From a virus, in IMG/VR virus record IMGVR_UViG_3300026519_000003, positions 1 to 46,847 of that record: a stretch of DNA of 46,847 nt; one strand, written 5' to 3'. A model generated the notes under the pieces. The model searched no databases, was not told the origin of the DNA, and worked only from the letters and a program-made list of their open reading frames with translations. This document shows, piece after piece, positions 29,620 through 37,920 of the stretch (position 1 is the first letter of the stretch; each line of letters begins with the position of its first letter). Position numbers and translations under genes: made by a program.

Positions 29620-30297
29620 ATGGACTACCTGACCCTTTGCCGGCGGACGCGGCTGCTCGCCGATGTTTCCGGCAATGGGCCAGCGTCCGTAGAGAACCAG
29701 ACGGGGGTGTCCCAGCGAATCGTCGAGTATGTCCGCGAGGCATGGCTCGACATCCAGCGCGACCCGTCCGTGATCTGGAAGTGGGCCTGGACAGCATCGC
29801 CGCAGGTGAAGACTGTCGTCGCCGCCCCATCCATCCCCCTGCGCCAGTTTGGCGTGAAGGCGATCCTGCCTGATTCTGTCGCCACGATATACCCGGACGC
29901 GGTCGGCGCGTCAGGCAAGACGCAGATCGCCATCATCGGCGCTGACGACATGCTCGGCATCATGTCAGGCAGTTCTTCCGAGCTTGGTGTGCCGCAACTG
30001 ATCGCTGAAATGCCGAACGGCGACATCGCATTCCATCCCACCCCGGATGCCGCCTATACCATCAACTTCGAGGCTGTCATGACCGATCAGGTGCTCACCG
30101 CGAACACCGACACGCCGAGAATGCCAGAGGAGCACCACATGGCGATCGTTTACGGTGCGCTCATCAAGTACGCGACCTATGACGGCGCGGACGACCTGCT
30201 GCGCGGGGCGCTCAACGACTACCAGAACGCACTCGTCCACCTGCGCAAGACGCAGGCGGCCCGTCGATCTCTGGTGGCCATCATCAGGCCAGAGTAA
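29620..30297 (+). CDS. Head-tail connector (adaptor) protein
   Basis: The 225-residue protein matches the plan of podoviral adaptor proteins that bind beneath the portal: an N-terminal helix pair (LCRRTRLLADVSG, RIVEYVREAWLDIQRDP), a beta insertion (residues 60-140), and a C-terminal helix bundle starting EEHHMAIVYGALIKYATYDG. The WLDIQ segment followed by a tryptophan pair (IWKWAW) is common in this family. Its place between capsid and nozzle genes is as expected. It shares one base with the nozzle start. Confidence 0.72.
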   Translation: MDYLTLCRRTRLLADVSGNGPASVENQTGVSQRIVEYVREAWLDIQRDPSVIWKWAWTASPQVKTVVAAPSIPLRQFGVKAILPDSVATIYPDAVGASGKTQIAIIGADDMLGIMSGSSSELGVPQLIAEMPNGDIAFHPTPDAAYTINFEAVMTDQVLTANTDTPRMPEEHHMAIVYGALIKYATYDGADDLLRGALNDYQNALVHLRKTQAARRSLVAIIRPE

Positions 30298-32381
30298 TGG
30301 CCTGGCGGGCCGTATCCTTTCAGCTTGGCGGCGGCCTCGATGTCGTCACTCCGGCCGACAGCATGCCGCCCGGCCGCGTCATTGGTGCGAGCAACTACGA
30401 GCCGGACGACCAAGGCGGATACCGCAGGATTCAGGGGTTCGAGCGGTTCAGCGGCAAACCGTCACCGTCAGAGGCGTCATTCTGGACGGTCGAGTTCTCA
30501 TCCGGCACAAGCGCATTTGTCGATGGAGAGACGATTACCGGCGGAACCAGTGGCGCGTCCGGCAAGGTTCTCTACTCATCGGTTACTGCTGGCGGATTCC
30601 CTACATCCGACGCGGCGGGCTTTGTCGTGTTCGGAGACATAGCCGGGGCATTCCAGCCCGGCGAGCAGCTTCTATCAGGCGCGACAGTGAGGGCGATCTC
30701 CAGCACCACACAGGCCGAGAACCGCGATGTCACGGGGAACGACTACGCCATGCTGCGCGATCTCGCTATCGCGGAGCGCAGGGCAGGCATTGGCGCAGTT
30801 CCAGGCAGCGGGCCGATCCGTGGCGTGTTTGTCTCGCGCAAGGGGGACACGATCTATGCCGTGCGCGACAACATCGCGGGGACAGCCGGGGTGATCCACT
30901 ACAGCACCCCGGCGGGCTGGGCTGCGCTTCCGCTTGGGGAGTCTCTGGCGTTCACCGGCGGCACGGATGCCTTCGTAGAGGGGGACACCGTCACCGGCGG
31001 CACCAGCGGCGCGACCGGCGTCCTGTCGGCGGCCGGCGTCACATCCGGGGCATTCACCGGCGGCGATGCGGCCGGGACGCTGTACCTGACGAGCGCCACC
31101 GGCACATTCCAGTCCGGCGAGACGATCTCCGGCTCCCAGGGTGGATCAGCTACCGCTGCCGGGGCGCAGGCGGCCACGGCGCTTCCGCCCGGAGGTCGGT
31201 ATGAGTTCATTGAGCACAACTTCGACGGCTCCGCTGACAGATACTTCGTATTCGGCGCGAACGGAACCGGAAGGGCGATCAGATTCAACCTGTCCGAGTT
31301 CGCCATGATCCACATCACCGGCCTCACTGATGCCAACGACAAGCCGGAGCATGTCGAGGCGCACAAGCAACACCTGTTCTTGTCGGCTGACGAATCGCTG
31401 TTCGCATCGAGCATCAACAACCCGATGGAATACGACGCCATAACGGACGCAGCAGAGTTCGCCACCGGCGACAGGATCGTGGCGATCAACCGGCTGACGG
31501 GCGGCGTTCTTGCGGTGCATTGCCGCGACAGCGCGTATATCCTCTATGGCGACGACAGCACAAACTTCGACATGCAGCCCTATGCAGAGGGGCGCGGGAT
31601 GATCGAGTGGTCGCTGCAAAACGCGCCGGTGCCGACCTACATGGACGACAGGGGCATCCATCAAATGACCGCGACGCAGGCGTTCGGCGACTTCGAGATC
31701 AAGTCGGCATCGAGCTATATCGACCCGTTCCTGCTGACCTACCGCGACTCGGTCGTTGAGTCGGTGCGCGTCAAAGGCAAGAACCAGTATCGCCTGTTCA
31801 TGATCGACGGCTCCTTCATCATTGGGAAAGTGATGCCAGACCTGTCGATCCAGTTTATGCCGTGCTCATACGGCAAGGTGGTTCGCGTGGCATCCAGCGG
31901 CTCAACGCCGAGCCACGGGGAGATCACGGTATTCGGGAGCGATGACGGCTTCGTGTACCGGGCGGACAAGGGCGGCGCGTTCGATGACAAGAAAATCACT
32001 GCCTACATCCGCCTGGCGTTCACAAACTGCCGCACTCCGCTGGTGAACAAGGCATTCAGGAAGTTCAGGATGCAGGTTGACGCAGTTGACCAGCCGGTCA
32101 TGACCTACTCCTTTGATCTTTCGTTCGGCGCAACAGACATCCCGTCTGCCGCGCTGCTTCCTATCGCAGGCGACAATATCCGCGTCACTGGTGGGTATTG
32201 GGGCGAGGTGACATGGGGGGATTTCATCTGGGGCGGGCAGCCGGTAGGCGAGGCAGAGGGATACCTTGACGGAACCGGGTACAATATCAGCATGATGATC
32301 CGGTCTGAGTCGATGAACCAGCCCGAGCACACGATCAAGAGCATGACGCTGTACTACAACCCCCGGAGGCTGAAACGATAA
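30297..32381 (+). CDS. Tail nozzle protein with two inserted repeat domains
   Basis: The 694-residue protein starts MAWRAVSFQLGGGLDVVTPA, like podoviral tail-nozzle (tail tubular B type) proteins, and contains a beta-propeller-like centre (EHVEAHKQHLFLSADESLFA, GDRIVAINRLTGGVLAVHCR). Near residues 60-125 and 215-300 are two copies of a module with GxTITGGTSGATG, FxxGD and FxxGE motifs that look like surface-exposed beta domains. It should form the tail tube end and DNA gate; the inserted modules could contact the fibres or the host. It lies directly upstream of the S74 fibre. Confidence 0.78.
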   Translation: MAWRAVSFQLGGGLDVVTPADSMPPGRVIGASNYEPDDQGGYRRIQGFERFSGKPSPSEASFWTVEFSSGTSAFVDGETITGGTSGASGKVLYSSVTAGGFPTSDAAGFVVFGDIAGAFQPGEQLLSGATVRAISSTTQAENRDVTGNDYAMLRDLAIAERRAGIGAVPGSGPIRGVFVSRKGDTIYAVRDNIAGTAGVIHYSTPAGWAALPLGESLAFTGGTDAFVEGDTVTGGTSGATGVLSAAGVTSGAFTGGDAAGTLYLTSATGTFQSGETISGSQGGSATAAGAQAATALPPGGRYEFIEHNFDGSADRYFVFGANGTGRAIRFNLSEFAMIHITGLTDANDKPEHVEAHKQHLFLSADESLFASSINNPMEYDAITDAAEFATGDRIVAINRLTGGVLAVHCRDSAYILYGDDSTNFDMQPYAEGRGMIEWSLQNAPVPTYMDDRGIHQMTATQAFGDFEIKSASSYIDPFLLTYRDSVVESVRVKGKNQYRLFMIDGSFIIGKVMPDLSIQFMPCSYGKVVRVASSGSTPSHGEITVFGSDDGFVYRADKGGAFDDKKITAYIRLAFTNCRTPLVNKAFRKFRMQVDAVDQPVMTYSFDLSFGATDIPSAALLPIAGDNIRVTGGYWGEVTWGDFIWGGQPVGEAEGYLDGTGYNISMMIRSESMNQPEHTIKSMTLYYNPRRLKR

Positions 32382-33784
32382 TGGCGAACAACTACTTCAA
32401 CCACAGCATTTACCGCGTTCCTGATGGGATCAGGGCTGTCGCCGACCATATCAACAATGTGGCCGATGAGATTGCCGCCGGGTTCGACAAACTTCCAGCC
32501 GAGAACGAGCTAAAGCAGGGGCGCGCAAACTACGCGACCGACACCGGGACGGCGAACAACTATGTCATCACGCTGAGCTACACGCCGACGCTGACCGCCG
32601 GGCTTGCGGTGTCGTTCCAGGCTGCAAACACGAACACCGGCCCGTCAACACTGAATGTCAACGGCCTTGGCCCAAAGGAGATCAGATCGAACAGCGGTAC
32701 GCCAATGGTGGCCGGGCAGATCACGGCCGGGCAGATTCTCGAACTGCGGTATGACGGCGCAGCGTTCCGCGTCATGGCGACCGACATTCCTGTCGCCGCG
32801 ATCAAGCAGATATACGAGAGCAACCCGAACACCAATGTATTCACGGATGCGGAGAAGGCCAAGCTATCAGGCATCGAGGCTGGCGCAACAGCAGACATGA
32901 CGCCCGCTGAGATCAAAACGGCCTACGAAAGCAACGCCAACACCAACGCCTTCACCGACGGCGAGAAGCTGAAGCTAAGCGGCATTGAGACTGGCGCAAC
33001 TGCGGATATGACTCCGGTAGAGATCAAAACCGCCTACGAAAGCAACATCGATACCAACGCCTTCACGGATGCGGAAAAGGCAAAGCTGGCCAGCGTGGCC
33101 GCAGGTGCGAACAACTACTCTCACCCTTCCTATATCGGCGATGACATTGCCATAAACATCGGCCCGCTTGGGAATGCGGCAGTAATAAGCCAGATCACAC
33201 TGTCACTGAACACCGACCTACAGGGGCATGTCACATCGGCCTCAGCGACCACGGCAACACGAAACATCACCCCGGCGAACATCGGGGCGATCCCGGCTTC
33301 TGGTGGCGCGGTGAGCGGAAGCCTATCATTCAGCGACAACAAGGGGATCAGCCTTGGCTCGACCTATGGTTCGCCGCCGATCATATATGGCGACGCATCC
33401 GGCCGGCTTGTGATGAAGTCATCGCAAGGGTTGATCCGCATGGTCGATTCAGCGAGCGCGGTAAAAGTGGAGTTCAACCTGTCAACAGGCACAGGGACGG
33501 CGGCCGACTGGATCGCGACATCCGATGAGCGGCTGAAAAGCGATATCGAGCTGATTGAATCACCGATTGAGCGCATAAAGAAGATCAAGGGCGTCACTTT
33601 CTACATGAAGGGCAGGGACGGAAGGAAGACCGGCGTCATTGCGCAAGATGTCCTGAGCGCGCTACCGGAGGCGGTTGTCAAAGGAACTGACGGCTATCTT
33701 GCGGTATCATACGGGGCAATGATTGGCCTCGTAATTGAGGCGATCAAGGAGATCGAAGCGAATATGACGAGAGGCGCAGCATGA
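32381..33784 (+). CDS. Tail fibre with tandem repeats and S74 chaperone
   Basis: The 467-residue protein starts MANNYFNHSIYRV, a likely attachment domain. Residues 141-244 hold about two and a half copies of a 37-residue unit (YESNxNTNxFTDxEK, then KLSGIExGATADMTP), common in fibre shafts. A beta region follows, and the C-terminus from residue 375 is an S74 intramolecular chaperone: ATSDERLKSDI with the Ser381/Lys386 dyad, then GVIAQDVLSALPEAV and a coil. It should trimerise and self-cleave like the fibre at 4101. The start shares one base with the nozzle stop (TAATG). Confidence 0.88.
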   Translation: MANNYFNHSIYRVPDGIRAVADHINNVADEIAAGFDKLPAENELKQGRANYATDTGTANNYVITLSYTPTLTAGLAVSFQAANTNTGPSTLNVNGLGPKEIRSNSGTPMVAGQITAGQILELRYDGAAFRVMATDIPVAAIKQIYESNPNTNVFTDAEKAKLSGIEAGATADMTPAEIKTAYESNANTNAFTDGEKLKLSGIETGATADMTPVEIKTAYESNIDTNAFTDAEKAKLASVAAGANNYSHPSYIGDDIAINIGPLGNAAVISQITLSLNTDLQGHVTSASATTATRNITPANIGAIPASGGAVSGSLSFSDNKGISLGSTYGSPPIIYGDASGRLVMKSSQGLIRMVDSASAVKVEFNLSTGTGTAADWIATSDERLKSDIELIESPIERIKKIKGVTFYMKGRDGRKTGVIAQDVLSALPEAVVKGTDGYLAVSYGAMIGLVIEAIKEIEANMTRGAA

Positions 33785-34185
33785 GAGTCAAGGTGGAGCA
33801 GGTAGTAAATTCGGCAGACGCGATTGGAAAGCTGAGTCGGCTTGAGCTTCCGATAGCAACAGCAGTGAAGGTGCGCAGGCTGTTCGCAGAGATGCGAGAA
33901 GTTGCGGAGTCGGCCGAGCGCCGCAGGATCGGCCTGGCAAGCAAGTACGGAACGCTGGATGGCGATGTGTTCAGGTTCGATGGTGATGCGGCCGAGAAGT
34001 TCTCATCGGAGTACGGGAAGGAGCTGCAACACGAAGTTGAGATCACCAACACCGTGAGCCTGGCCGATATCCCAGACGACGCGAGCATGTCTGCGGCAGA
34101 CATCGACGCTTTGTGGTGGATGCTGGGAGACGACGAATCACCGGAAAACCCGGAGGAACGCAGTGGCGCAGAACCAGCAGATTGA
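33781..34185 (+). CDS. Hypothetical protein, DUF1617-like
   Basis: The 134-residue product overlaps the fibre stop as ATGA. Its helical start (KVEQVVNSADAIGKLSRLEL, PIATAVKVRRLFAEMREVAE) and following KYGTLDGDVFRFDG turn recall DUF1617-type phage proteins of unknown role. The end is acidic. The position suggests a chaperone or accessory for internal virion proteins. Confidence 0.55.
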   Translation: MRVKVEQVVNSADAIGKLSRLELPIATAVKVRRLFAEMREVAESAERRRIGLASKYGTLDGDVFRFDGDAAEKFSSEYGKELQHEVEITNTVSLADIPDDASMSAADIDALWWMLGDDESPENPEERSGAEPAD

Positions 34186-35344
34186 CACCAGCGGCTACGG
34201 ATACCAGCCGGATGACTACAGCACGCAGCCATCCGGTGCCGTCGCTGCGCCGGTGTCCCAAGCCCAGGCGCCAGCCAGCATAACCGGAAACAAGACGGCC
34301 GGGTATCAGGGCTTTCAGGCTCCCACGATCCAAAGAGCGGCGGGCGTAATGTCCAAGGGATTCGATCTTGAGGCCCAGCAGGACAGCCAGAACGCATACG
34401 CGGTGAACCGCAAGTCAACGGTCGGAGGCCAGATGCAGGGACTTCTGAGCCGCACCAGCGACTACATGCGCGCCGCAGAGACTCGCGCAAAGCGCGCAAT
34501 GGCCAGGCGTGGCCTGACAAATTCATCAATCGCGGTCGGCGCAGCGCACGCGGCAGCCATCGATGCCGCCCTTCCCATCGCCCAGCAGGACGCAGGCACC
34601 TATGCCGGGATGCAGACCGAAACCATGCGGGGCGAGAACAGGGCGCGCGAGATCAACGCCGGCATGGAGCAGCAGACCAATCTGGCGCAGGCGCAGTACG
34701 AGGCCGACCAGGCAAAGACAAACGCCCTTGCCGCGCAGCAGGAGCGCGAGTTCAACGCAGACATGGGCTACAAGCAGCAGGTGACGAGCGCCGAGCTTGC
34801 CCAGAAGACCGGGATGTTCAATGCTGAACAGCAGAACAAGGCAGGGCTGCAATATGCCGAGTCACTGAACAAGGAAAGCTACGCGGTGCTTTCAACGAAG
34901 CTCAATGGCTACATGAAGCAGCTTGACAACGATCTGGCAATGCAGCTGAAGACACTGGAAAGCCAGTACCGTCTCGCAGAGAACGCAGACTCAGTGAACG
35001 GCGCGATCTATCAGGAGCTTGTTCGCGGCGTGTCTGATATTTTCATGAATGAGAATGATGTCGCAAAGGCGAAGGCAAAGGTCAAGCATCTGCTGAACGC
35101 CGCCGGGTATGAGTTGGACTTCGCGGGGGCCGCTCCTGCGGCGGCATTCACCGCCGGAGGGCAGCCGTCTCAGACGCAAGCACCAGTGCCGCCGCAAGGC
35201 CAACCGCAGGGGCCGGTGTCGCAGGGGCAGCCGCAGGGGCCGGTGTCTGGGCTTGTCCCGCAGTCAGGGCAGTTCCCGCCTGGAGGGCACATCGCCCCGC
35301 CTGGCGGAAGGTTCAACAAGTACGAGCTTGAGTACATGAAATGA
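34163..35344 (+). CDS. Internal virion (ejection) protein, Gln/Ala-rich
   Basis: I chose the GTG at 34163, six bases after GGAGG; it overlaps the previous gene by 23 bases. The 393-residue product is rich in Ala, Gln and Asn and mostly helical. Near residue 110-135 it has RRGLTNSSIAVGAAHAAAID, a segment typical of podoviral internal proteins that help form the DNA-ejection channel. The last 60 residues are Gln/Pro/Gly-rich with a repeated QGQPQGPVS unit, then a short KYELEYMK end. A GNAT-like gene follows with a four-base overlap. Confidence 0.7.
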   Translation: MAQNQQIDTSGYGYQPDDYSTQPSGAVAAPVSQAQAPASITGNKTAGYQGFQAPTIQRAAGVMSKGFDLEAQQDSQNAYAVNRKSTVGGQMQGLLSRTSDYMRAAETRAKRAMARRGLTNSSIAVGAAHAAAIDAALPIAQQDAGTYAGMQTETMRGENRAREINAGMEQQTNLAQAQYEADQAKTNALAAQQEREFNADMGYKQQVTSAELAQKTGMFNAEQQNKAGLQYAESLNKESYAVLSTKLNGYMKQLDNDLAMQLKTLESQYRLAENADSVNGAIYQELVRGVSDIFMNENDVAKAKAKVKHLLNAAGYELDFAGAAPAAAFTAGGQPSQTQAPVPPQGQPQGPVSQGQPQGPVSGLVPQSGQFPPGGHIAPPGGRFNKYELEYMK

Positions 35345-35787
35345 TTCGAGACGCCACCGCCGATGACTACGATCAGGTGGCAAGGCTTGCGGAAAGCGCA
35401 ATCAAGTCAAGCGCGCTGTCCGATATTGAGCCTGACGCAGCAACAATGATCCGCGTGTTCGCGGTGTGCTGCTCCACTGACAACGGGTTTGGCAAGGTGG
35501 TCGAAAGAAACGGAAAGATCACTGCCGCGATGTTTGCAGTGGTGACAAAGAATCAGGTTGGCGCGATGGTGGCGTCTGACCTGATGACAGCAGGAAGGCT
35601 CGGGATTGACCTTCTTCTCGATGAGTATCGGAAATGGGCTGTTTGCCGTGGCGCGAGCGTTGTGCTAGTGTCTAACATAAGCGGCAATACCCGCTACGAT
35701 AAACTTATTGAGGAGAAAGGTTATGAACAGATTGGCAAAATTTACAGGAGCGTTAATCATGGGCGCAGCAGTAGCCGTAGCGGCTGA
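35341..35787 (+). CDS. GNAT-fold acetyltransferase-like virion-module protein
   Basis: The 148-residue protein begins MIRDATADDYDQVARLAESA, a typical GNAT start. Strands and helices follow in GNAT order, with VSNISGNTRYDKLIEEKGYE near residue 115 as the usual C-terminal motif. The acetyl-CoA loop (R/QxxGxG/A) is not clearly present; GRLGIDLL may be the degenerate equivalent. GNAT-fold proteins between internal virion genes occur in many podoviruses and may be structural or assist assembly. The next gene starts 65 bases before this one ends. Confidence 0.72.
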   Translation: MIRDATADDYDQVARLAESAIKSSALSDIEPDAATMIRVFAVCCSTDNGFGKVVERNGKITAAMFAVVTKNQVGAMVASDLMTAGRLGIDLLLDEYRKWAVCRGASVVLVSNISGNTRYDKLIEEKGYEQIGKIYRSVNHGRSSSRSG

Positions 35788-36481
35788 TGTACTTTGGACG
35801 GCCGTCGCCTCGGCGGCAACAACGAAGATCGTCACCAAGGTGGCAAAGAAGATCGGCATGTCAGACGACCTCGCCTCGGTTGTTGGCGCGGTCACTGGCG
35901 TTGCCGCAGGCGGAGCCGCGTGGGGCGGGGCGAGCAAGGCGCTTGGCCTTGGCGCAGACACCGCGAAGGCAGCGTCCGACGCAACGAGGCTGGCTGACGC
36001 TGGCGCGAGCGTTGCAGACCCGTCGGTCGCGGCGGATGTTATCGGCAGCGCTGAGTCAACCGGATCGGCGGCAGGCGGATCGGCAGGCGTATCGGCTGGC
36101 GGCGCGCCTAGCGGAGCCGGCGGAGGGCTGCTGTCTCGCGCTGGGAGCGCGTTCAAGGACATCGGGGCGGGAGCCGTGAGCGGGGCTGCGCAGGGATACA
36201 TTCAGGGCAGCATCCAGCAGGACATCGCTGATCAGCGCATCCGCGAGCAGAAGCGCCTTGAGGAGATCGAGAATGCGCGCATCAAGGCGTGGCAGGAATC
36301 GGCGGGCAATCTGCCGCCAAGAGCAATGCGAAACTTCCAGGCCCCTCCGCTCGGGCCGTACCCTGGCCAAATGGGCGAATTTCAAGGAGTAACCTATCCT
36401 GCCGGGCAGGGCGGGCAGAACCCCGGGCAGCCGCTCATCAATATGCCGAGCATCGTAAAACCGGGGCTGTTGAGCCGATAA
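35723..36481 (+). CDS. Internal virion protein, Ala/Gly-rich
   Basis: The ATG at 35723, with GAGGAGAAAGG just upstream, lies inside the GNAT gene in another frame; the strong ribosome site supports the 65-base overlap. The 252-residue product has a hydrophobic N-terminus (FTGALIMGAAVAVAADVLW), then long Ala/Gly/Ser-rich stretches and a basic/acidic helix (IREQKRLEEIENARIKAWQE), and ends Pro/Gly-rich. It probably inserts into membranes and is one of the ejected internal proteins. No family is recognised with certainty. Confidence 0.65.
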   Translation: MNRLAKFTGALIMGAAVAVAADVLWTAVASAATTKIVTKVAKKIGMSDDLASVVGAVTGVAAGGAAWGGASKALGLGADTAKAASDATRLADAGASVADPSVAADVIGSAESTGSAAGGSAGVSAGGAPSGAGGGLLSRAGSAFKDIGAGAVSGAAQGYIQGSIQQDIADQRIREQKRLEEIENARIKAWQESAGNLPPRAMRNFQAPPLGPYPGQMGEFQGVTYPAGQGGQNPGQPLINMPSIVKPGLLSR

Positions 36482-36493
36482 CAGGAGGAAGAC

Positions 36494-36994
36494 ATGGGAC
36501 TACTTATGACAGCAGGCGCACAAAAGCCCGATCCGATGAATGGCGACATGGCCGCCGCCCCATCCGATGCTGAGATCGCGGGCGGAATGCAGGCCGAGCC
36601 TGGCGGCAGCGCCGATGTAGGCGAGATTGAGAAGCGCGCGTTCAAGTATGCCTATGGCGAGAAGTTCGACACGCTTCTCGCCATGTTCAAGGAGAACGGA
36701 GCCGAGAATTTCGCAAAATCAATGGCCGTTGCAGTGAATGGGGCGCTCAAGAACGCCGGGGAGATGACGCACGAGCAGGCAGCAGAAGTCGGAATGAAGC
36801 TGTACCTTGCGCTGCTTGAGGACATCATCACATCCGATGTGGTGCCTGGCATCACTGCCGAGCAGGTATCGCAGGCGCTGCCGATGACGCTGCGCATGTA
36901 TGCCGAATCGCACCCTGATGTGTCCGAGCAGGACATGCAGGCGCTCATGACTGAAATCGAGAAGCGCGCGAAGGGCGCTGTCGCTGGAGGCTGA
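36494..36994 (+). CDS. Small internal virion-module protein
   Basis: The 166-residue product starts after ACAGGAGGAAGAC. The first 45 residues are Ala/Pro/Gly-rich; the rest forms a compact helical domain (FKYAYGEKFDTLLAMFKENG, AEVGMKLYLALLEDI). No family is recognised. Its place between ejection-protein genes suggests an internal virion or assembly role. Confidence 0.6.
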   Translation: MGLLMTAGAQKPDPMNGDMAAAPSDAEIAGGMQAEPGGSADVGEIEKRAFKYAYGEKFDTLLAMFKENGAENFAKSMAVAVNGALKNAGEMTHEQAAEVGMKLYLALLEDIITSDVVPGITAEQVSQALPMTLRMYAESHPDVSEQDMQALMTEIEKRAKGAVAGG

Positions 36995-36998
36995 TCCG

Positions 36999-37871
36999 AT
37001 GGGCCTTCTCAAGTACGCTGTAGCCGGGGCGCTGAAAGGCGGGGCCGATACCTACATCGACCTGCGGAAGGAGGAGCGAGCGGCAGAGCAGCGCGCGATC
37101 GAAGCCGAGCGCGAGCAGTCGATCTGGGAGAAGCGCCAGCAGCGCCTCGATGAGATCGAAAGGGAGAGGCACACCGAAAGGACGGCCGAAGAGCAGTCGA
37201 TCTGGGAAAAGCGCCAGCAGCGCCTTGCCGAGATCGAGAGAGAGAAGGATAAGCGCAAACAAGAGGCTGAGATCGAAAGCTACCGCAAGAAGAAGGAGAT
37301 CGACCTTTCGTTCAAAGAGGCGGAAGGCGACGGAGACAGCCTTGGCGGCGAGTACCACGGATATAAGAGCCGGGCCGAGTTTGACCGCGTGCTGTCGTCT
37401 CTCGCAAGATCATCGGTCGGATACTCTGATAATGTCGGGTTCAACACGGAGGAGGACAAAAAGAAGTACACCGAGATCGTGCGCGCAGCCAAGAAGAAGT
37501 ATCTTGACAGGGTTGGGTCAGGCGACGCGAACTACACCCTGGCTGACGCCGTTTCCGAGATCGCCGGATCGAAGGAGGACGAGCTTGCCGGGCGCGCGGC
37601 CGGCGAGAGCATCCAGCGCTACGCCAAGAAGCGCGCGAAGTCGTACCTTGCAGAGAAGACAGGCATCATCGATAAGGCGCTCGGGGTCGTCGGCATTGGC
37701 GATAACGACGCGCCAGACCCTGCCGTCGTCGAGGAAGCATACAGGCGGAAAGCCATTGAGGCGCGCGCAGAGGCGAAGCGTCTGATAGAATCACGCAGGG
37801 GCGACGGCGAGTTCCGCGCCCGCGTACTATCAAAGCTGAGGGCCGAAGGAATCCCCACCGACGGCCTCTGA
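36999..37871 (+). CDS. Coiled-coil internal virion protein with tandem repeat
   Basis: The 290-residue product contains two copies of a charged coil unit, EQSIWEKRQQRL-x-EIERE (about residues 38-56 and 66-84), then a globular helical region (residues 110-230) and a basic C-terminal helix. Its start MGLLKYAVAGALKGGADTYI is hydrophobic and amphipathic, suggesting membrane contact. It is probably part of the ejection apparatus. It is followed by 49 bases and then the first giant gene. Confidence 0.65.
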   Translation: MGLLKYAVAGALKGGADTYIDLRKEERAAEQRAIEAEREQSIWEKRQQRLDEIERERHTERTAEEQSIWEKRQQRLAEIEREKDKRKQEAEIESYRKKKEIDLSFKEAEGDGDSLGGEYHGYKSRAEFDRVLSSLARSSVGYSDNVGFNTEEDKKKYTEIVRAAKKKYLDRVGSGDANYTLADAVSEIAGSKEDELAGRAAGESIQRYAKKRAKSYLAEKTGIIDKALGVVGIGDNDAPDPAVVEEAYRRKAIEARAEAKRLIESRRGDGEFRARVLSKLRAEGIPTDGL

Positions 37872-37920
37872 TTGTAGGCGCGCAGCAGTCGCGCCAGAGT
37901 GAAAACAACGAGGGCGCGCA

